Shown here: positions 39,944-48,858 of the stretch, piece after piece
Layout of the letters: each line of letters starts with the position of its first letter
How positions within the stretch are numbered: the first letter of the stretch is position 1
Source: Holophagales bacterium
GTDB lineage: Bacteria > Acidobacteriota > Thermoanaerobaculia > Multivoradales > JAGPDF01
Length of the DNA: 64,000 nt
NCBI GenBank assembly: GCA_016699405.1
Contig: CP064972.1
Location: 4,743,501 to 4,807,500, forward strand
Direction of reading: 5' to 3'
Position numbers and translations under genes: made by a program
Notes under the pieces: generated by a model
What the model saw: the letters and a program-made list of their open reading frames with translations, nothing else
The model's database searches: none
What the model was told of the DNA's origin: nothing

Positions 39944-40842
39944 GTCGCCAGAGTGTACCGGTTCCGGCCCAGAACCTTGCTCTCGTACAGGGCCCCGTCG
40001 GCGCGAGAGAGCATGGACGCCGCCGTGTCTCCCTCCTTCGCGACGGTTCCGCCGAAGGACGCGGTCACCGACAGCGGGCGGCCATCGACCTCGAGCGAGG
40101 ATTGTTCGACGAGGGCGCGGAGGCGCTCTGCCTGCATGCTCAACTGTTCGGCGTCGACATTGACCGAGACCACCAGGAACTCCTCTCCACCGTATCGCCC
40201 CACGACATCAAAGGTCCGGACGGCAAGCGACATCGTCTTGGCCACCATTTTCAGCACTCGGTCTCCCACCTGATGACCGTGCTCGTCGTTGATCGACTTG
40301 AAGCGGTCGATGTCCACCATGAGGATTCCCATCGGCCAGCCAAGCTTCGCGAAGTCCATCAGCTTCGAGCCGAGATGGAGGTCGAGATAGCGCCGGTTTG
40401 CCACCTCTGTCAGCCCGTCGAGATGGGCCAGCCGCTCGAGCTCGACGATCCGCTGCCGCTCAGCCGCCTTGCCACCGGCGTCGCTGAAGACCTCGACGGC
40501 TCCGATCACTGCCCCGGAGGGATCACGAATCGGCGCGGCGCGCACCAGAACCGGCACCCGATGACCCGACTTGTGGTGCATGAATACCTCGGCCTCGCGG
40601 CTGCGACCGTCGATCATCGTCTGCTGCAAGGGACAACGCCCCCGGCAGAGCTCGAGCCCCTTGGAATTGACGTGGCGGAGGATGTTGTCCATGCAACGGT
40701 GACCGACCACTTCGTCGCGCACGAAGCCGGAGAGGCGCTCGGCGGCTGAGTTCCAGTACTGAATCCGTCGCTCGCGATCGACGTAGTAGACGCCGTCGAA
40801 GAGACTCTCCAAGAGGTCCTTGTAGAACACGTCCTCGGTCAT
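39940..40842 (-). CDS. PAS-GGDEF diguanylate cyclase
   Basis: Encodes 300 aa. Residues 1-130 are a PAS domain (LFDGVYYVDRERRIQYWNSAAERLSGF) with a three-Cys stretch (HRCMDN, then LELCRGRCPLQQ) seen in a subgroup of PAS sensors. The GGDEF domain covers about 145-300: substrate motif VDIDRFKSINDEHGHQVGD, active site GRYGGEEFLV, and the inhibitory I-site RTFD five residues before it. So the cyclase looks active and product-inhibited. It makes cyclic-di-GMP, presumably in answer to a redox or ligand signal. Overlap with the S1 gene links it to an RNA-binding partner. Confidence 0.92.
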   Translation of the reverse strand: MTEDVFYKDLLESLFDGVYYVDRERRIQYWNSAAERLSGFVRDEVVGHRCMDNILRHVNSKGLELCRGRCPLQQTMIDGRSREAEVFMHHKSGHRVPVLVRAAPIRDPSGAVIGAVEVFSDAGGKAAERQRIVELERLAHLDGLTEVANRRYLDLHLGSKLMDFAKLGWPMGILMVDIDRFKSINDEHGHQVGDRVLKMVAKTMSLAVRTFDVVGRYGGEEFLVVSVNVDAEQLSMQAERLRALVEQSSLEVDGRPLSVTASFGGTVAKEGDTAASMLSRADGALYESKVLGRNRYTLAT

Positions 40843-41051
40843 GGACCTTCCCCTCGTGGGCCCATCCTCGACCCGGCTTGATCTACCACGCCACACGATA
40901 GTTTACCCACAGAGCCCCTGATCGGCCCCGGCCGATCCGAAAGCTCCCGTCCCTTGCCGCGGCGCGAGGCGCCCGCTACCATGGATCGTGGAGCTCTGCC
41001 TTCCACCGCCCACTGTCCAGGCGGCGGAGATCGACTCGAGAGGGAATCCCC

Positions 41052-42008
41052 ATGAAGCGCATTCTCGTGACCGGTGCGCTCGGCCAGATCGGCTCCGAGC
41101 TCGTCCCGGCCCTTGCCGCGCGATTCGGCCCTGACGCCGTGATCGCCTCCGACATCCGCATGCCCCCGGCCGGCGCCACCGTCCCCGGCGCCCACTTCGA
41201 GTTCCTCGACTCGACCAACTACCGCCAGGTGCACGACCTCGTCCGCCGCTTCGACGTCGGCACGGTCTACCACATGGCGGCGCTGCTCTCGGCGACGGCG
41301 GAAGAGAAGCCGCACGTCGCCTGGGAGCTCAACATGGGCGGCCTCTACAAGATCCTCGAGGTCGCCCGCCAGCACGGTTGCGCCGTCTTCTTCCCCAGCT
41401 CGATCGGCGCCTTCGGCCCCGGCACGCCGAAAGACGACACGCCGCAGGACACCATCCAGAGGCCCTCGACGATGTACGGCGTCACCAAGGTCGCCGGCGA
41501 GCTGCTCTGCGACTACTACCACCGCCGCTTCGGCGTCGACACCCGCGGCCTGCGTTTCCCCGGGCTGATCTCGCACGTCGCGCCGCCCGGCGGTGGCACC
41601 ACCGACTACGCGGTGGCGATCTTCTACGAGGCGCTCCGCCACGGCCGCTTCACCTGCTTCCTCGGCCCCGCGAGCCGCCTCGACATGATGTACATGCCCG
41701 ACGCCGTCACCGCGCTCATCGACCTGATGGCCGCCGACCCGGCGCGACTCACCCATCGCAACGCCTTCAACGTCACGGCGATGAACTTCACCCCCGAGGA
41801 GCTCGCCGCCGAGATCCGCCGGCACATCCCGGGCTTCACCATCGACTACGACATCGACCCGGTGCGCCAGGCGATCGCCGACTCCTGGCCGAATTCGATG
41901 GACGACTCGGCGGCACGCGCCGAATGGGGATGGAAGCCGACATTCGACCTGCCGGCGATGGTCGCCGACATGATCGCCAAGCTGCGCGCCAAGCTGAAGC
42001 TCGCCTGA
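41052..42008 (+). CDS. tdh: L-threonine 3-dehydrogenase, SDR (epimerase-like) type
   Basis: Encodes 318 aa. The Rossmann motif GALGQIGSELVPALA and catalytic YGVTK mark an extended SDR; DSTNYRQVHDLVRRFDVGTVYHMAALLSA, INGGG-type text (AALLSATAEEKPHVAWELNMGGL) and LRFPGLISHVAPPGGGTTDYAV match the SDR form of threonine dehydrogenase, not zinc-dependent Tdh. It oxidises threonine to 2-amino-3-ketobutyrate. The kbl gene follows after 13 nt, confirming the pathway: threonine to glycine plus acetyl-CoA. Confidence 0.93.
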   Translation: MKRILVTGALGQIGSELVPALAARFGPDAVIASDIRMPPAGATVPGAHFEFLDSTNYRQVHDLVRRFDVGTVYHMAALLSATAEEKPHVAWELNMGGLYKILEVARQHGCAVFFPSSIGAFGPGTPKDDTPQDTIQRPSTMYGVTKVAGELLCDYYHRRFGVDTRGLRFPGLISHVAPPGGGTTDYAVAIFYEALRHGRFTCFLGPASRLDMMYMPDAVTALIDLMAADPARLTHRNAFNVTAMNFTPEELAAEIRRHIPGFTIDYDIDPVRQAIADSWPNSMDDSAARAEWGWKPTFDLPAMVADMIAKLRAKLKLA

Positions 42009-42021
42009 GGAGAGACCCTCC

Positions 42022-43257
42022 GTGCCTACCGATCGACTCCACGAAGCCCTGCGCCGCGAGATCGCGGCGATCGACGCGCGCGGCAGCGCCAAGCGCCACG
42101 AGAGCGTCGTTACCGGCGTCGTCCCCGCGGCCGCCGGCCGCGGTCCGCGCTACCTGCTCGCCGGCGAAGGCGACAAGCCGTTTCTCAAGATGAACTCGAA
42201 CAACTACCTCGGCATGGCCTTGCGTGCCGAGTTGCGCGCCGCCGAAGAGCGCGCCGTCGGCCTCTACGGCGTCGGCCCCGGCGCCGTCCGGTTCATCAGC
42301 GGCACCTACGCCCCGCACATCGCCCTCGAGGAGCGGCTCGCCGCCTTCCACGGGCGCGAGGCGGCGATGCTCTTCTCGGCGGCCTACATGACGATCCTGG
42401 GCGTGCTCACGCCGCTCATCGGCGCCGAGACGGCGGTGATCAGCGACGAGCTCAACCACAACTGCATCATCAACGCGATGCGGCTCGCGCGCCCCAAGGA
42501 CAAGCAGGTCTACCGCCATCTCGACCTCGTCGAGCTCGACGCCAGACTCACGGCGGCGGCCGCCTCCGGCGCTCGGCGCGCCGTGGTGGTCACCGACGGC
42601 ATCTTCAGCATGCGCGGCGACCACGCGCCGCTGCCCGAGATCGCCCGCATCTGCCGCCGCCACGACGGCGCCTTCGCCGAGAACGTCGTCCTGGCGGTCG
42701 ACGATTCGCACGGCGTCGGCGCTTTCGGCGCCACCGGTCGCGGCACCGAGGAGCACACCGGGGCCGAGCCGGTCGACGTGCTGGTGGCGACCCTCGGCAA
42801 GGCGCTCGGCGTCAACGGCGGCTACGTGGTCGGCGGACGAGCGCTCATCGACTATCTGCGCGAGACCGCGCCGATGTACATCTACTCCAACCCGATCACG
42901 CCGGCCGAGGCCGCCGCCGCACTCGCCGCCGTCGACCTGCTCGACTCGCCGCGCGGCCTCGAGCTGCTGGCGCACCTGCGGGAGATGACGGCGCGTTTCG
43001 AGCACGGCCTCGTCGCGCTGGGCTACGAGACCATTCCCGGTCCGCACCCGGTCGTGCCGTTGATGGTGCGCGACACACCGCGCACGCTCGCCCTCGTCAA
43101 GCACCTGCGGGCCAACGGCGTGCTCGCCACCGGGCTGAACTATCCGGTCGTTCCGCGCGGTGACGAGGAGATCCGCTTCCAGGTCTCGGCCGACCACACC
43201 GAGGCCGACATCGACCAAGTGCTCGCGGCGCTCGAGTCGTTCCGCGGCAAGGCATGA
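42022..43257 (+). CDS. kbl: Glycine C-acetyltransferase / 2-amino-3-ketobutyrate CoA ligase
   Basis: Encodes 411 aa from a GTG preceded by GAGGAGAGACCCTCC. It belongs to the alpha-oxoamine synthase family: MNSNNYLGMALRAELRAA, FISGTYAPHIALEERLAAFHG, SDELNHNCIINAMRLA, VDDSHGVGAFG and the PLP lysine in ATLGKALGVNGGYVVGG. The pairing with SDR threonine dehydrogenase makes Kbl more likely than 8-amino-7-oxononanoate synthase (BioF), which shares the fold. It cleaves 2-amino-3-ketobutyrate with CoA to glycine and acetyl-CoA in the cytosol. Confidence 0.92.
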   Translation: MPTDRLHEALRREIAAIDARGSAKRHESVVTGVVPAAAGRGPRYLLAGEGDKPFLKMNSNNYLGMALRAELRAAEERAVGLYGVGPGAVRFISGTYAPHIALEERLAAFHGREAAMLFSAAYMTILGVLTPLIGAETAVISDELNHNCIINAMRLARPKDKQVYRHLDLVELDARLTAAAASGARRAVVVTDGIFSMRGDHAPLPEIARICRRHDGAFAENVVLAVDDSHGVGAFGATGRGTEEHTGAEPVDVLVATLGKALGVNGGYVVGGRALIDYLRETAPMYIYSNPITPAEAAAALAAVDLLDSPRGLELLAHLREMTARFEHGLVALGYETIPGPHPVVPLMVRDTPRTLALVKHLRANGVLATGLNYPVVPRGDEEIRFQVSADHTEADIDQVLAALESFRGKA

Positions 43258-43267
43258 GCAAGGGATT

Positions 43268-43304
43268 CGGTCCGCGATCTCTTCACCTGGGAGACCGCGG
43301 GCCG
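43268..43304 (+). terminator. Hairpin after the tdh-kbl operon
   Basis: An imperfect stem, CGGTCCGCGATCTC (43268-43281) with GAGACCGCGGGCCG (43291-43304), starts 11 nt after the kbl stop. There is no T-run. It could terminate tdh-kbl before the cytochrome gene, whose own GGAG lies just upstream of its ATG at 43434. Confidence 0.3.
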
Positions 43305-43433
43305 CTCGCCTCCTCCGATCGTCCGGATCCGAATTCCAATGCTGCACACGGGGTGAAACTCCGTCAGCACGATCTACGTAGTGAGCGGGCATCGCGGCCT
43401 CGGCTCTGGTCGCGCTCATCCAAGGAGATCGTC

Positions 43434-44009
43434 ATGTCCGACCGTCGCCTGGCGGCCCGCTGCGCCGCCGCGCTCATCGTCACTGCCGTCGCTGCCTCGT
43501 TCCCTGCTTCGCTTGCCGCTGCGGAGCCCGCCGCTCCCGGCAACGCCGTCGAGCGGGGCACGTTCCTCGTGACCCTCGGTGGCTGCAACGACTGCCACAC
43601 GCCGCTCAGAATGGGCCCGAAGGGTCCCGAGCCCGATGCGACGCGCTTGCTTTCCGGGCATCCGGCCAAGCTCGTCCTGCCGCCGCCGCCGGCGCCGCAG
43701 GGCCCGTGGGTCTGGTTCGGTGCGGCGAGCGGAACCGCGTTCGCTGGCCCTTGGGGTGTCTCGTACGCCGCGAATCTCACACCGGACGAAGCGACCGGCC
43801 TCGGGTCGTGGACCGAGGCACAGTTCATCTCGGCGATGCGCACCGGCCGGCACCTCGGAAACGGACGCCCGATCCTCCCGCCGATGCCCTGGCAGGGGCT
43901 GGCGCACATGACCGACGCCGATCTCAAGGCCATCTTCGCCTACCTGCGCTCGGTGCCGGCGATTCAGAATGCGGCACCCGAGTCGGTCGTCGCCGCCGCC
44001 CCGAAGTGA
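43434..44009 (+). CDS. Exported monohaem c-type cytochrome
   Basis: Encodes 191 aa. ATG 43434 is preceded by CAAGGAGATCGTC. Signal peptide: RRLAARCAAALIVTAVAASF with cleavage near LAAA-EP. A single haem-binding motif CNDCH sits at about residue 57, in VTLGGCNDCHTPLRMGPKGP. The later Met (ILPPMPWQG) can be the sixth ligand, and DADLKAIFAYLRSVPAI is the C-terminal helix typical of class I cytochromes. It acts in periplasmic electron transfer; partner unknown. The upstream frame to 43254 has no family features and is not used. Confidence 0.9.
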   Translation: MSDRRLAARCAAALIVTAVAASFPASLAAAEPAAPGNAVERGTFLVTLGGCNDCHTPLRMGPKGPEPDATRLLSGHPAKLVLPPPPAPQGPWVWFGAASGTAFAGPWGVSYAANLTPDEATGLGSWTEAQFISAMRTGRHLGNGRPILPPMPWQGLAHMTDADLKAIFAYLRSVPAIQNAAPESVVAAAPK

Positions 44010-44024
44010 TCCTCGCCACGCCGC

Positions 44025-44072
44025 TCGACGCCGCCGGAGCCGCCCCAGATCGCCGGGGTTCGGCGGCGTCGA
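44025..44072. terminator. Long stem-loop between convergent cytochrome and GGDEF-EAL genes
   Basis: TCGACGCCGCCG (44025-44036) pairs perfectly over 12 bp with CGGCGGCGTCGA (44061-44072), and CCCC/GGGG pair inside the loop. It lies between the two convergent 3' ends and probably terminates both transcripts; no T-tract is present. Confidence 0.5.
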
Positions 44073-44093
44073 CCGGACCGTGAGCCACGGAGG

Positions 44094-46568
44094 TCAGGCG
44101 AGCGGGATCTTCCAGTGGCGGTCGCCGAGGCTTCGCTCGAGCTCGGCGGCCGCCGCGGGGCGGGCGAAGAGATCGCCCTGGGCGATGTCGCAGCCGAGAT
44201 CGCGCAGGCGCAGCGCCGCGTCCGGGGTCTCGACCCCCTCGGCGATCGTCGTCAGCTCGAGGCTGCGGGCGAGGTAGAGGGTCGAGCGCACGATCGCCTG
44301 GCTTCGCTGGCTCTCGGCGCCCGCCAGCTCGGCAACGAACGAGCGATCGATCTTCAGCGCCTGCACCGGGAAGCGGCGCAGGTAGGCCAGCGACGAGTAG
44401 CCGGTGCCGAAGTCGTCGATCGCCAGGCGCGCACCGGTGGCCGTGATCCGGCCGAGCATGACGACGGCGGCTTCCGGATCGCTCATCACCGCGGTCTCGG
44501 TCAGCTCGAGCTCCAGGCTCGCCGGCGCGACGCCGACGCGCCGCAGGATCTCCTCGATCCGGACGGCGCAGCTGCCGTCGAGCAGGTTGCGCACCGAGAG
44601 GTTCACCGCCATCCTCGCGCCCGCGAGCTCTTCGTGTTCGCGCTGCCAGCGCAGGAGTTGCTCGAGCGCCTTCTCCACCACCCAGTAAGTCAGCGGGTGG
44701 ATCAGATCGCTCGCCTCGGCGATCGGCAGGAAGCTTGCCGGGAGCAGCAGGCCGAGCCGCGGATGCCGCCAGCGCACCAGCGCCTCGAAGCCGACGACGC
44801 GCCCGTCGGCCAGGGCGACCTTCGGCTGGTAGTGGAGCTCGAGCCCCCCTTCGCGGACGGCCTTCCCCAGCTCTCCGGCGAGCGCGAGCCGCTCGGCGGT
44901 GTGTTCGTCGAAGGACGGGGAATAAAGCTCCACGCTGCTTCCCGCACGCTTGGCGCGGTAGACCGCCACGTCGGCGCAGCGCAGCAACTCGTGGCTGTCG
45001 CGCCCATGCTCGGGGAAGATCGCCACGCCCGCCGCCGCCTCCACCTCGATCGACATCCCGTCGATTTCGTAGGGCAGCGACAGCGCCGAGAGGAGCTCCC
45101 GCGCGCGCTCCAGCCCCGCAACCCCGTCGGCGACCGCCGGGACCATCAGGAGAAACTCGTCGCCGCCGAGCCGGAACAGGCGTGCCCCGTCGTTGCCGAC
45201 GCGGCGACCCAACCGGCCGGCGAGGGCCACGAGTAGCCGGTCCCCGACGTGATGGCCGAGGGCGTCGTTGATCTCGCGGAAGCGCCGCAGGTCGATCAGC
45301 ACGACCCCGGGCTTTGCCGTGGCCTCCATTCCCGAAGCCGGCGAACCCGCGGCCCCCACCAACGCCGCGAGCTCGCGATGGAAGCCGGCGCGATTCAGCA
45401 GCCCGGTGAGCGGGTCGTGGAACGCCTGATGCTCGAGCCCGGCGACATGCCGCGCGTTCGTCAGGGCGAGCGACACCGCCTGCCCGATGCCGCGGAAGGT
45501 GTCCATTTCGACGTCGGTCCAGGTCGGCGGATCGCGGAAGAGCAGATTGACCGTGCCGAGCACCCGATTGCCGAAGGCGAGCGGGATGACGAGCGCAGCG
45601 GTGATCCCGCTCGCCACCAGCGCGGCCCCGACGGAGGGCTCCACGCGGGCGTCGCGCGCGAGGTCCTCGCTCCACACCAGCCGACGCTCGCGGACCGCGA
45701 CGCCGCTCAGGCTGCCGGCGACCGGCAAATATTCGCCGAGCGCCCGGATCTCCTCCGCGAAGCCGTGATGGGCGGTCATCAGCAGCCGGTCTCCCGGCTC
45801 CTCGAGCAGGTAGAACCCGACCTGGGACGGCGCGCTGTAGCGAACCAGCACCTCGACCGCCTGCCGCGCGATCTCGTCGACGTCGAGCGAGCGGTGGAGG
45901 CGACTGGCGAGCTCGTTGACCTGCTGCAACGCCATGTGGCGCGCGGCGAGCTCGTCGCGCGAGGTCAACAGGGCCCGCTCGGCGCGCTGCCGCTTGGCGA
46001 TCATCGACTCGAGATTGCCGACGACGATGCGGATCAACACGCCGGTCGCCAGCAGGAGCAGGGCGGCGACCGCCACCTCCTCGAGCGATGCCGGCTCCCC
46101 CGCGGAGGCGAGCAGATGCGACCACTTGGCGACGCCGATGGCGGTCACGGCCGCGACCGAGGCGGCAACCCAGGGCGCCACCACCCGCTTGGGAAGCATC
46201 AACGCGGCGATGAGGATGCCGCTCGGCAGGAGGACCATGCCGACCGCGCGGATCCCCTCCCCGAGAACGATCGCGCCGAGGGTGAGAACGAAGTACCAGA
46301 CGGTGCAGAGAACGCCGGCCCGCCGCGAGCCCAGCCGCGGCAACAGGGCGAGCAGGAGACCGAAACCGAGGGCGCCGAACGAGGCGATCACGCCGCGGTA
46401 GACCACCGCGGTGCCGAAGCCGATCGCCGCCACGCCCAGCGTCACCGAGAGGAAGAGCGAGAGCAGCTTGCGCAGCAGGAGCGTGCGATTGCGCTCCTCG
46501 ACCGACTCGACCGAGGCGCGGTCGAGCGACTGGAAGGGCGTTTCCTGCGGTACCCAGGGGGTCGTCAC
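44094..46568 (-). CDS. Membrane GAF-GGDEF-EAL cyclic-di-GMP enzyme
   Basis: Encodes 824 aa from a GTG. Residues about 30-195 contain several helices (MASE-like membrane region). A short coiled helix follows, then a GAF domain (about 230-375; LASRLHRSLDVDEIARQA, GITAALVIPLAFGNRVLGT), a GGDEF domain with intact RLGGDEFLL, and an EAL domain with EALVRW and DDFGTGYSSLAYLRRFPVQALKID. The catalytic residues visible for both activities look intact, so it could make or break c-di-GMP depending on the GAF signal. GGAG precedes the GTG. It stands alone on the minus strand. Confidence 0.93.
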   Translation of the reverse strand: MTTPWVPQETPFQSLDRASVESVEERNRTLLLRKLLSLFLSVTLGVAAIGFGTAVVYRGVIASFGALGFGLLLALLPRLGSRRAGVLCTVWYFVLTLGAIVLGEGIRAVGMVLLPSGILIAALMLPKRVVAPWVAASVAAVTAIGVAKWSHLLASAGEPASLEEVAVAALLLLATGVLIRIVVGNLESMIAKRQRAERALLTSRDELAARHMALQQVNELASRLHRSLDVDEIARQAVEVLVRYSAPSQVGFYLLEEPGDRLLMTAHHGFAEEIRALGEYLPVAGSLSGVAVRERRLVWSEDLARDARVEPSVGAALVASGITAALVIPLAFGNRVLGTVNLLFRDPPTWTDVEMDTFRGIGQAVSLALTNARHVAGLEHQAFHDPLTGLLNRAGFHRELAALVGAAGSPASGMEATAKPGVVLIDLRRFREINDALGHHVGDRLLVALAGRLGRRVGNDGARLFRLGGDEFLLMVPAVADGVAGLERARELLSALSLPYEIDGMSIEVEAAAGVAIFPEHGRDSHELLRCADVAVYRAKRAGSSVELYSPSFDEHTAERLALAGELGKAVREGGLELHYQPKVALADGRVVGFEALVRWRHPRLGLLLPASFLPIAEASDLIHPLTYWVVEKALEQLLRWQREHEELAGARMAVNLSVRNLLDGSCAVRIEEILRRVGVAPASLELELTETAVMSDPEAAVVMLGRITATGARLAIDDFGTGYSSLAYLRRFPVQALKIDRSFVAELAGAESQRSQAIVRSTLYLARSLELTTIAEGVETPDAALRLRDLGCDIAQGDLFARPAAAAELERSLGDRHWKIPLA

Positions 46569-46742
46569 CTGGAGATCTCCAGGAGCACCCGGCGCGTCGC
46601 CGCGACCGTCGACGAACGGAACGCGACGCGCGACGCGACCTCGACGAGACGCCCAAACGATCGGATACCCACCCTCCTGCGGACGACCGCGATCATAGAA
46701 CCGCGAGGGCGCGAGTCAACCCTCGACGGGCCGAGCGAACCG

Positions 46743-47900
46743 TCAGGCTTCGGCGCCCGGCGGGGCCATCGGCTCGGGGGTGGCCGTCGCCCGCGGCGGC
46801 GTTCCGGCCGGCGACTCGGCCACCGCCGCCGCCCCGCCGGCCTCTGCCGGCTCCTCCTCGGCGCCCCCGCCGACGAACGCCTCGAACAGCGACAGGGTGA
46901 TCGCCACCAGCACCGGACCAACCAGAAAGCCGAGCATGCCGAAGAGCTGGATGCCCCCGAGAACGGAGAAGAAGATCGTCAGCTCGTGCATATGCGCCCG
47001 CTCGCCGACCAGCTTCGGTCGCAAGACGTTGTCGATCCCGCCCATCAACACCGCCCCCCAGACGGCCAACGCAATCGCCTTGCCGAGGTGTCCGGTCGCC
47101 ACCAGAATCATCGCCGCCGGCCCCCAGACCAGGAACGCTCCGCCGACCGGCAGCAGCGAGGCGAGCGTCATCACGACGCCCCAGACGAGGGGCGACGGCA
47201 GGCCGAGGATCCAGAACATCACGCCGCCGAGCGAGCCCTGGATCGCCGCGATCGCCAGCGTGCCGTTGACGCTGGCGTGGATGATGTCGCCGGTGTGCGC
47301 GAGCAGGCGATCGGCGGCGCGCCGGCTCATCGGCAGCATCGCGGGGAGCGCGGCGGCCACCTTCTCGCCATCGCGGAACAGGAAGAAGGTCGTGAAGAGG
47401 ACGAGGAAGAACTTCACCACCGAGCCGACGACGCCGCCGAGGACGTTGAACGTACCCTTGAGCAGCGTCTGGCTGGCGTTGCCCAGCAGCTCGGAGACCT
47501 TCTCCGGGGCGATCGTCAGGTCCTCCTGGCCGGTGGTCGCCTGCACCCACGCGAGAGCACGCTGCAGGCGTCCGCCGAGCGCCGGGTCGGCGAGGATCTG
47601 CTGCACGCGCTGCGGCGCGGTGCGCGCCACCCCGGCGAGCTCCGCGCCGACGGCAGCCGCCACCAAGGCCAGCGGCACCAGCACGGTGGCGAGCACCACG
47701 CCGAGCGAACAGAATGCCGCCAGACCGTTGCCCATCCGCCGGGCGAATCGCCGTTGCAGCGGGAAGAAGAGGAGCACCAGCACCGCCGCCCAGATGAGCA
47801 CGGTGAGGAACGGCTGGAGCATGCGCAGGGTCAGGAAGAGGGCGAGCCCGGTGGCCGCCAGCAGCAGGATCCAGCGTGCCTGTCGTTCGCGATCGCGCAT
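46743..47900 (-). CDS. AI-2E family transporter (PerM/YdiK-like)
   Basis: Encodes 385 aa from ATG 47900, preceded by GAGGAGCGGACG. About eight helices: the N-terminal hairpin (WILLLAATGLALFLTLRMLQPFLTVLIWAAVL), a soluble middle segment, then VVKFFLVLFTTFFLFRDGEKV and the conserved C-terminal part FWILGLPSPLVWGVVMTLASLLPVGGAF and FFSVLGGIQLFGMLGFLVGPV. The C-terminal 45 residues are Ala/Pro/Glu-rich and variable. Members have been linked to AI-2 export or ion antiport; the actual substrate is not evident here. It begins 10 nt after the PPK2 stop. Confidence 0.9.
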   Translation of the reverse strand: MRDRERQARWILLLAATGLALFLTLRMLQPFLTVLIWAAVLVLLFFPLQRRFARRMGNGLAAFCSLGVVLATVLVPLALVAAAVGAELAGVARTAPQRVQQILADPALGGRLQRALAWVQATTGQEDLTIAPEKVSELLGNASQTLLKGTFNVLGGVVGSVVKFFLVLFTTFFLFRDGEKVAAALPAMLPMSRRAADRLLAHTGDIIHASVNGTLAIAAIQGSLGGVMFWILGLPSPLVWGVVMTLASLLPVGGAFLVWGPAAMILVATGHLGKAIALAVWGAVLMGGIDNVLRPKLVGERAHMHELTIFFSVLGGIQLFGMLGFLVGPVLVAITLSLFEAFVGGGAEEEPAEAGGAAAVAESPAGTPPRATATPEPMAPPGAEA

Positions 47901-47910
47901 CGTCCGCTCC

Positions 47911-48819
47911 TCATCGCCTCGCGGCGAGCCCCTCGATCTCCAGCCGCACCCGTGCCGCCTCGAGCTCGGCGCGGCGGCTCTCGTCGACGACCGGGAACTC
48001 GGGACGCAGCGACTCGAGCGCATCGGCCACCGCGTCGGCCACCACCAGCCGGGTGAACCACTTGTTGTCCGCCGGCACGACGTACCAGGGCGCCTCGGCG
48101 GTGGCGGTGTGCCGGATCGCCGACTCGTAGGCCTTCATGTAGTCGTCGAAGCGTTCTCGCTCGTCGACGTCGGCGAGCGAGAACTTCCAGTTCTTCTCCG
48201 GCCGTTCGAGGCGGGCGAGGAAACGCTGGCGCTGCTCCTCCTTCGACACGTGGAGGAAGAACTTGCGGATCGCCACCCCGTTGTGCACGAGGTAGCGCTC
48301 CCAGGCGACGATGTCCTCGAAGCGCTCTTTCCACAGTCGCTTGCCGCTCGCACCGGGAGGCAGCCGCTGGCGCTCGAGGTACTCGGGGTGAACCCGCACC
48401 GCCAACACCTCTTCGTAGTGCGACCGGTTGAAGATGCCGATGCGACCGCGTTCCGGCAGGTGGCGCGCACAGCGCCAGAGAAAGTCGTGGTCGAGCTCCT
48501 CGACGGACGGCGCCTTGAACGAGACGACGTGGCACCCTTGCGGATTGACGCCGCTCATCACGTGCTCGATCGTCGAGTCCTTGCCCGCCGCGTCCATCGC
48601 CTGGAAGACCAGCAACAGCGCCCAGCGATCCTGGGCATAGAGCCTCTCCTGCAACTCGGCGAGGCGCGCCACTCCGGCGGCCAGCGCCTCGCTCGCTCCT
48701 TCCTTCGAGGCGAGCCAGGCCGTGTCGCCCGGATCGATGTCGGCGAGGCGGAACCGCTCCCCGCGCTCGACGCGATAGCGCTCCGCCAGCCGCCGCACCT
48801 TCTTCGGTCGCTTGCTCAT
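47911..48819 (-). CDS. ppk2: Polyphosphate kinase 2 (PPK2 family, class III-like)
   Basis: Encodes 302 aa. Walker A is VFQAMDAAGKDSTIEHVMSG, Walker B region IGIFNRSHYEEVLAVRV, and the lid carries the arginines in EEQRQRFLARLERPEKNWKF. The N-terminus (RFRLADIDPGDT) and this pattern resemble PPK2 class III enzymes, which can phosphorylate both AMP and ADP from polyphosphate; the class assignment is from memory of the family. A Pit phosphate system is also in the window (17928). CGCGAGGAGCGGCAG precedes the ATG. It heads a two-gene unit with the AI-2E gene. Confidence 0.9.
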   Translation of the reverse strand: MSKRPKKVRRLAERYRVERGERFRLADIDPGDTAWLASKEGASEALAAGVARLAELQERLYAQDRWALLLVFQAMDAAGKDSTIEHVMSGVNPQGCHVVSFKAPSVEELDHDFLWRCARHLPERGRIGIFNRSHYEEVLAVRVHPEYLERQRLPPGASGKRLWKERFEDIVAWERYLVHNGVAIRKFFLHVSKEEQRQRFLARLERPEKNWKFSLADVDERERFDDYMKAYESAIRHTATAEAPWYVVPADNKWFTRLVVADAVADALESLRPEFPVVDESRRAELEAARVRLEIEGLAARR

Positions 48820-48858
48820 CTGCCGCTCCTCGCGAATTCGTGGCTCGTCCCGGCCAGC

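Noticed and set aside
42022..43257. BioF (8-amino-7-oxononanoate synthase)
   Set aside because: Same fold, but the gene is 13 nt after an SDR threonine dehydrogenase and no other biotin gene is present; Kbl fits better.
43254..43433. Start of the cytochrome gene at 43254
   Set aside because: The extra 60 residues are unrelated to cytochromes; ATG 43434 has its own Shine-Dalgarno and is followed by a signal peptide.
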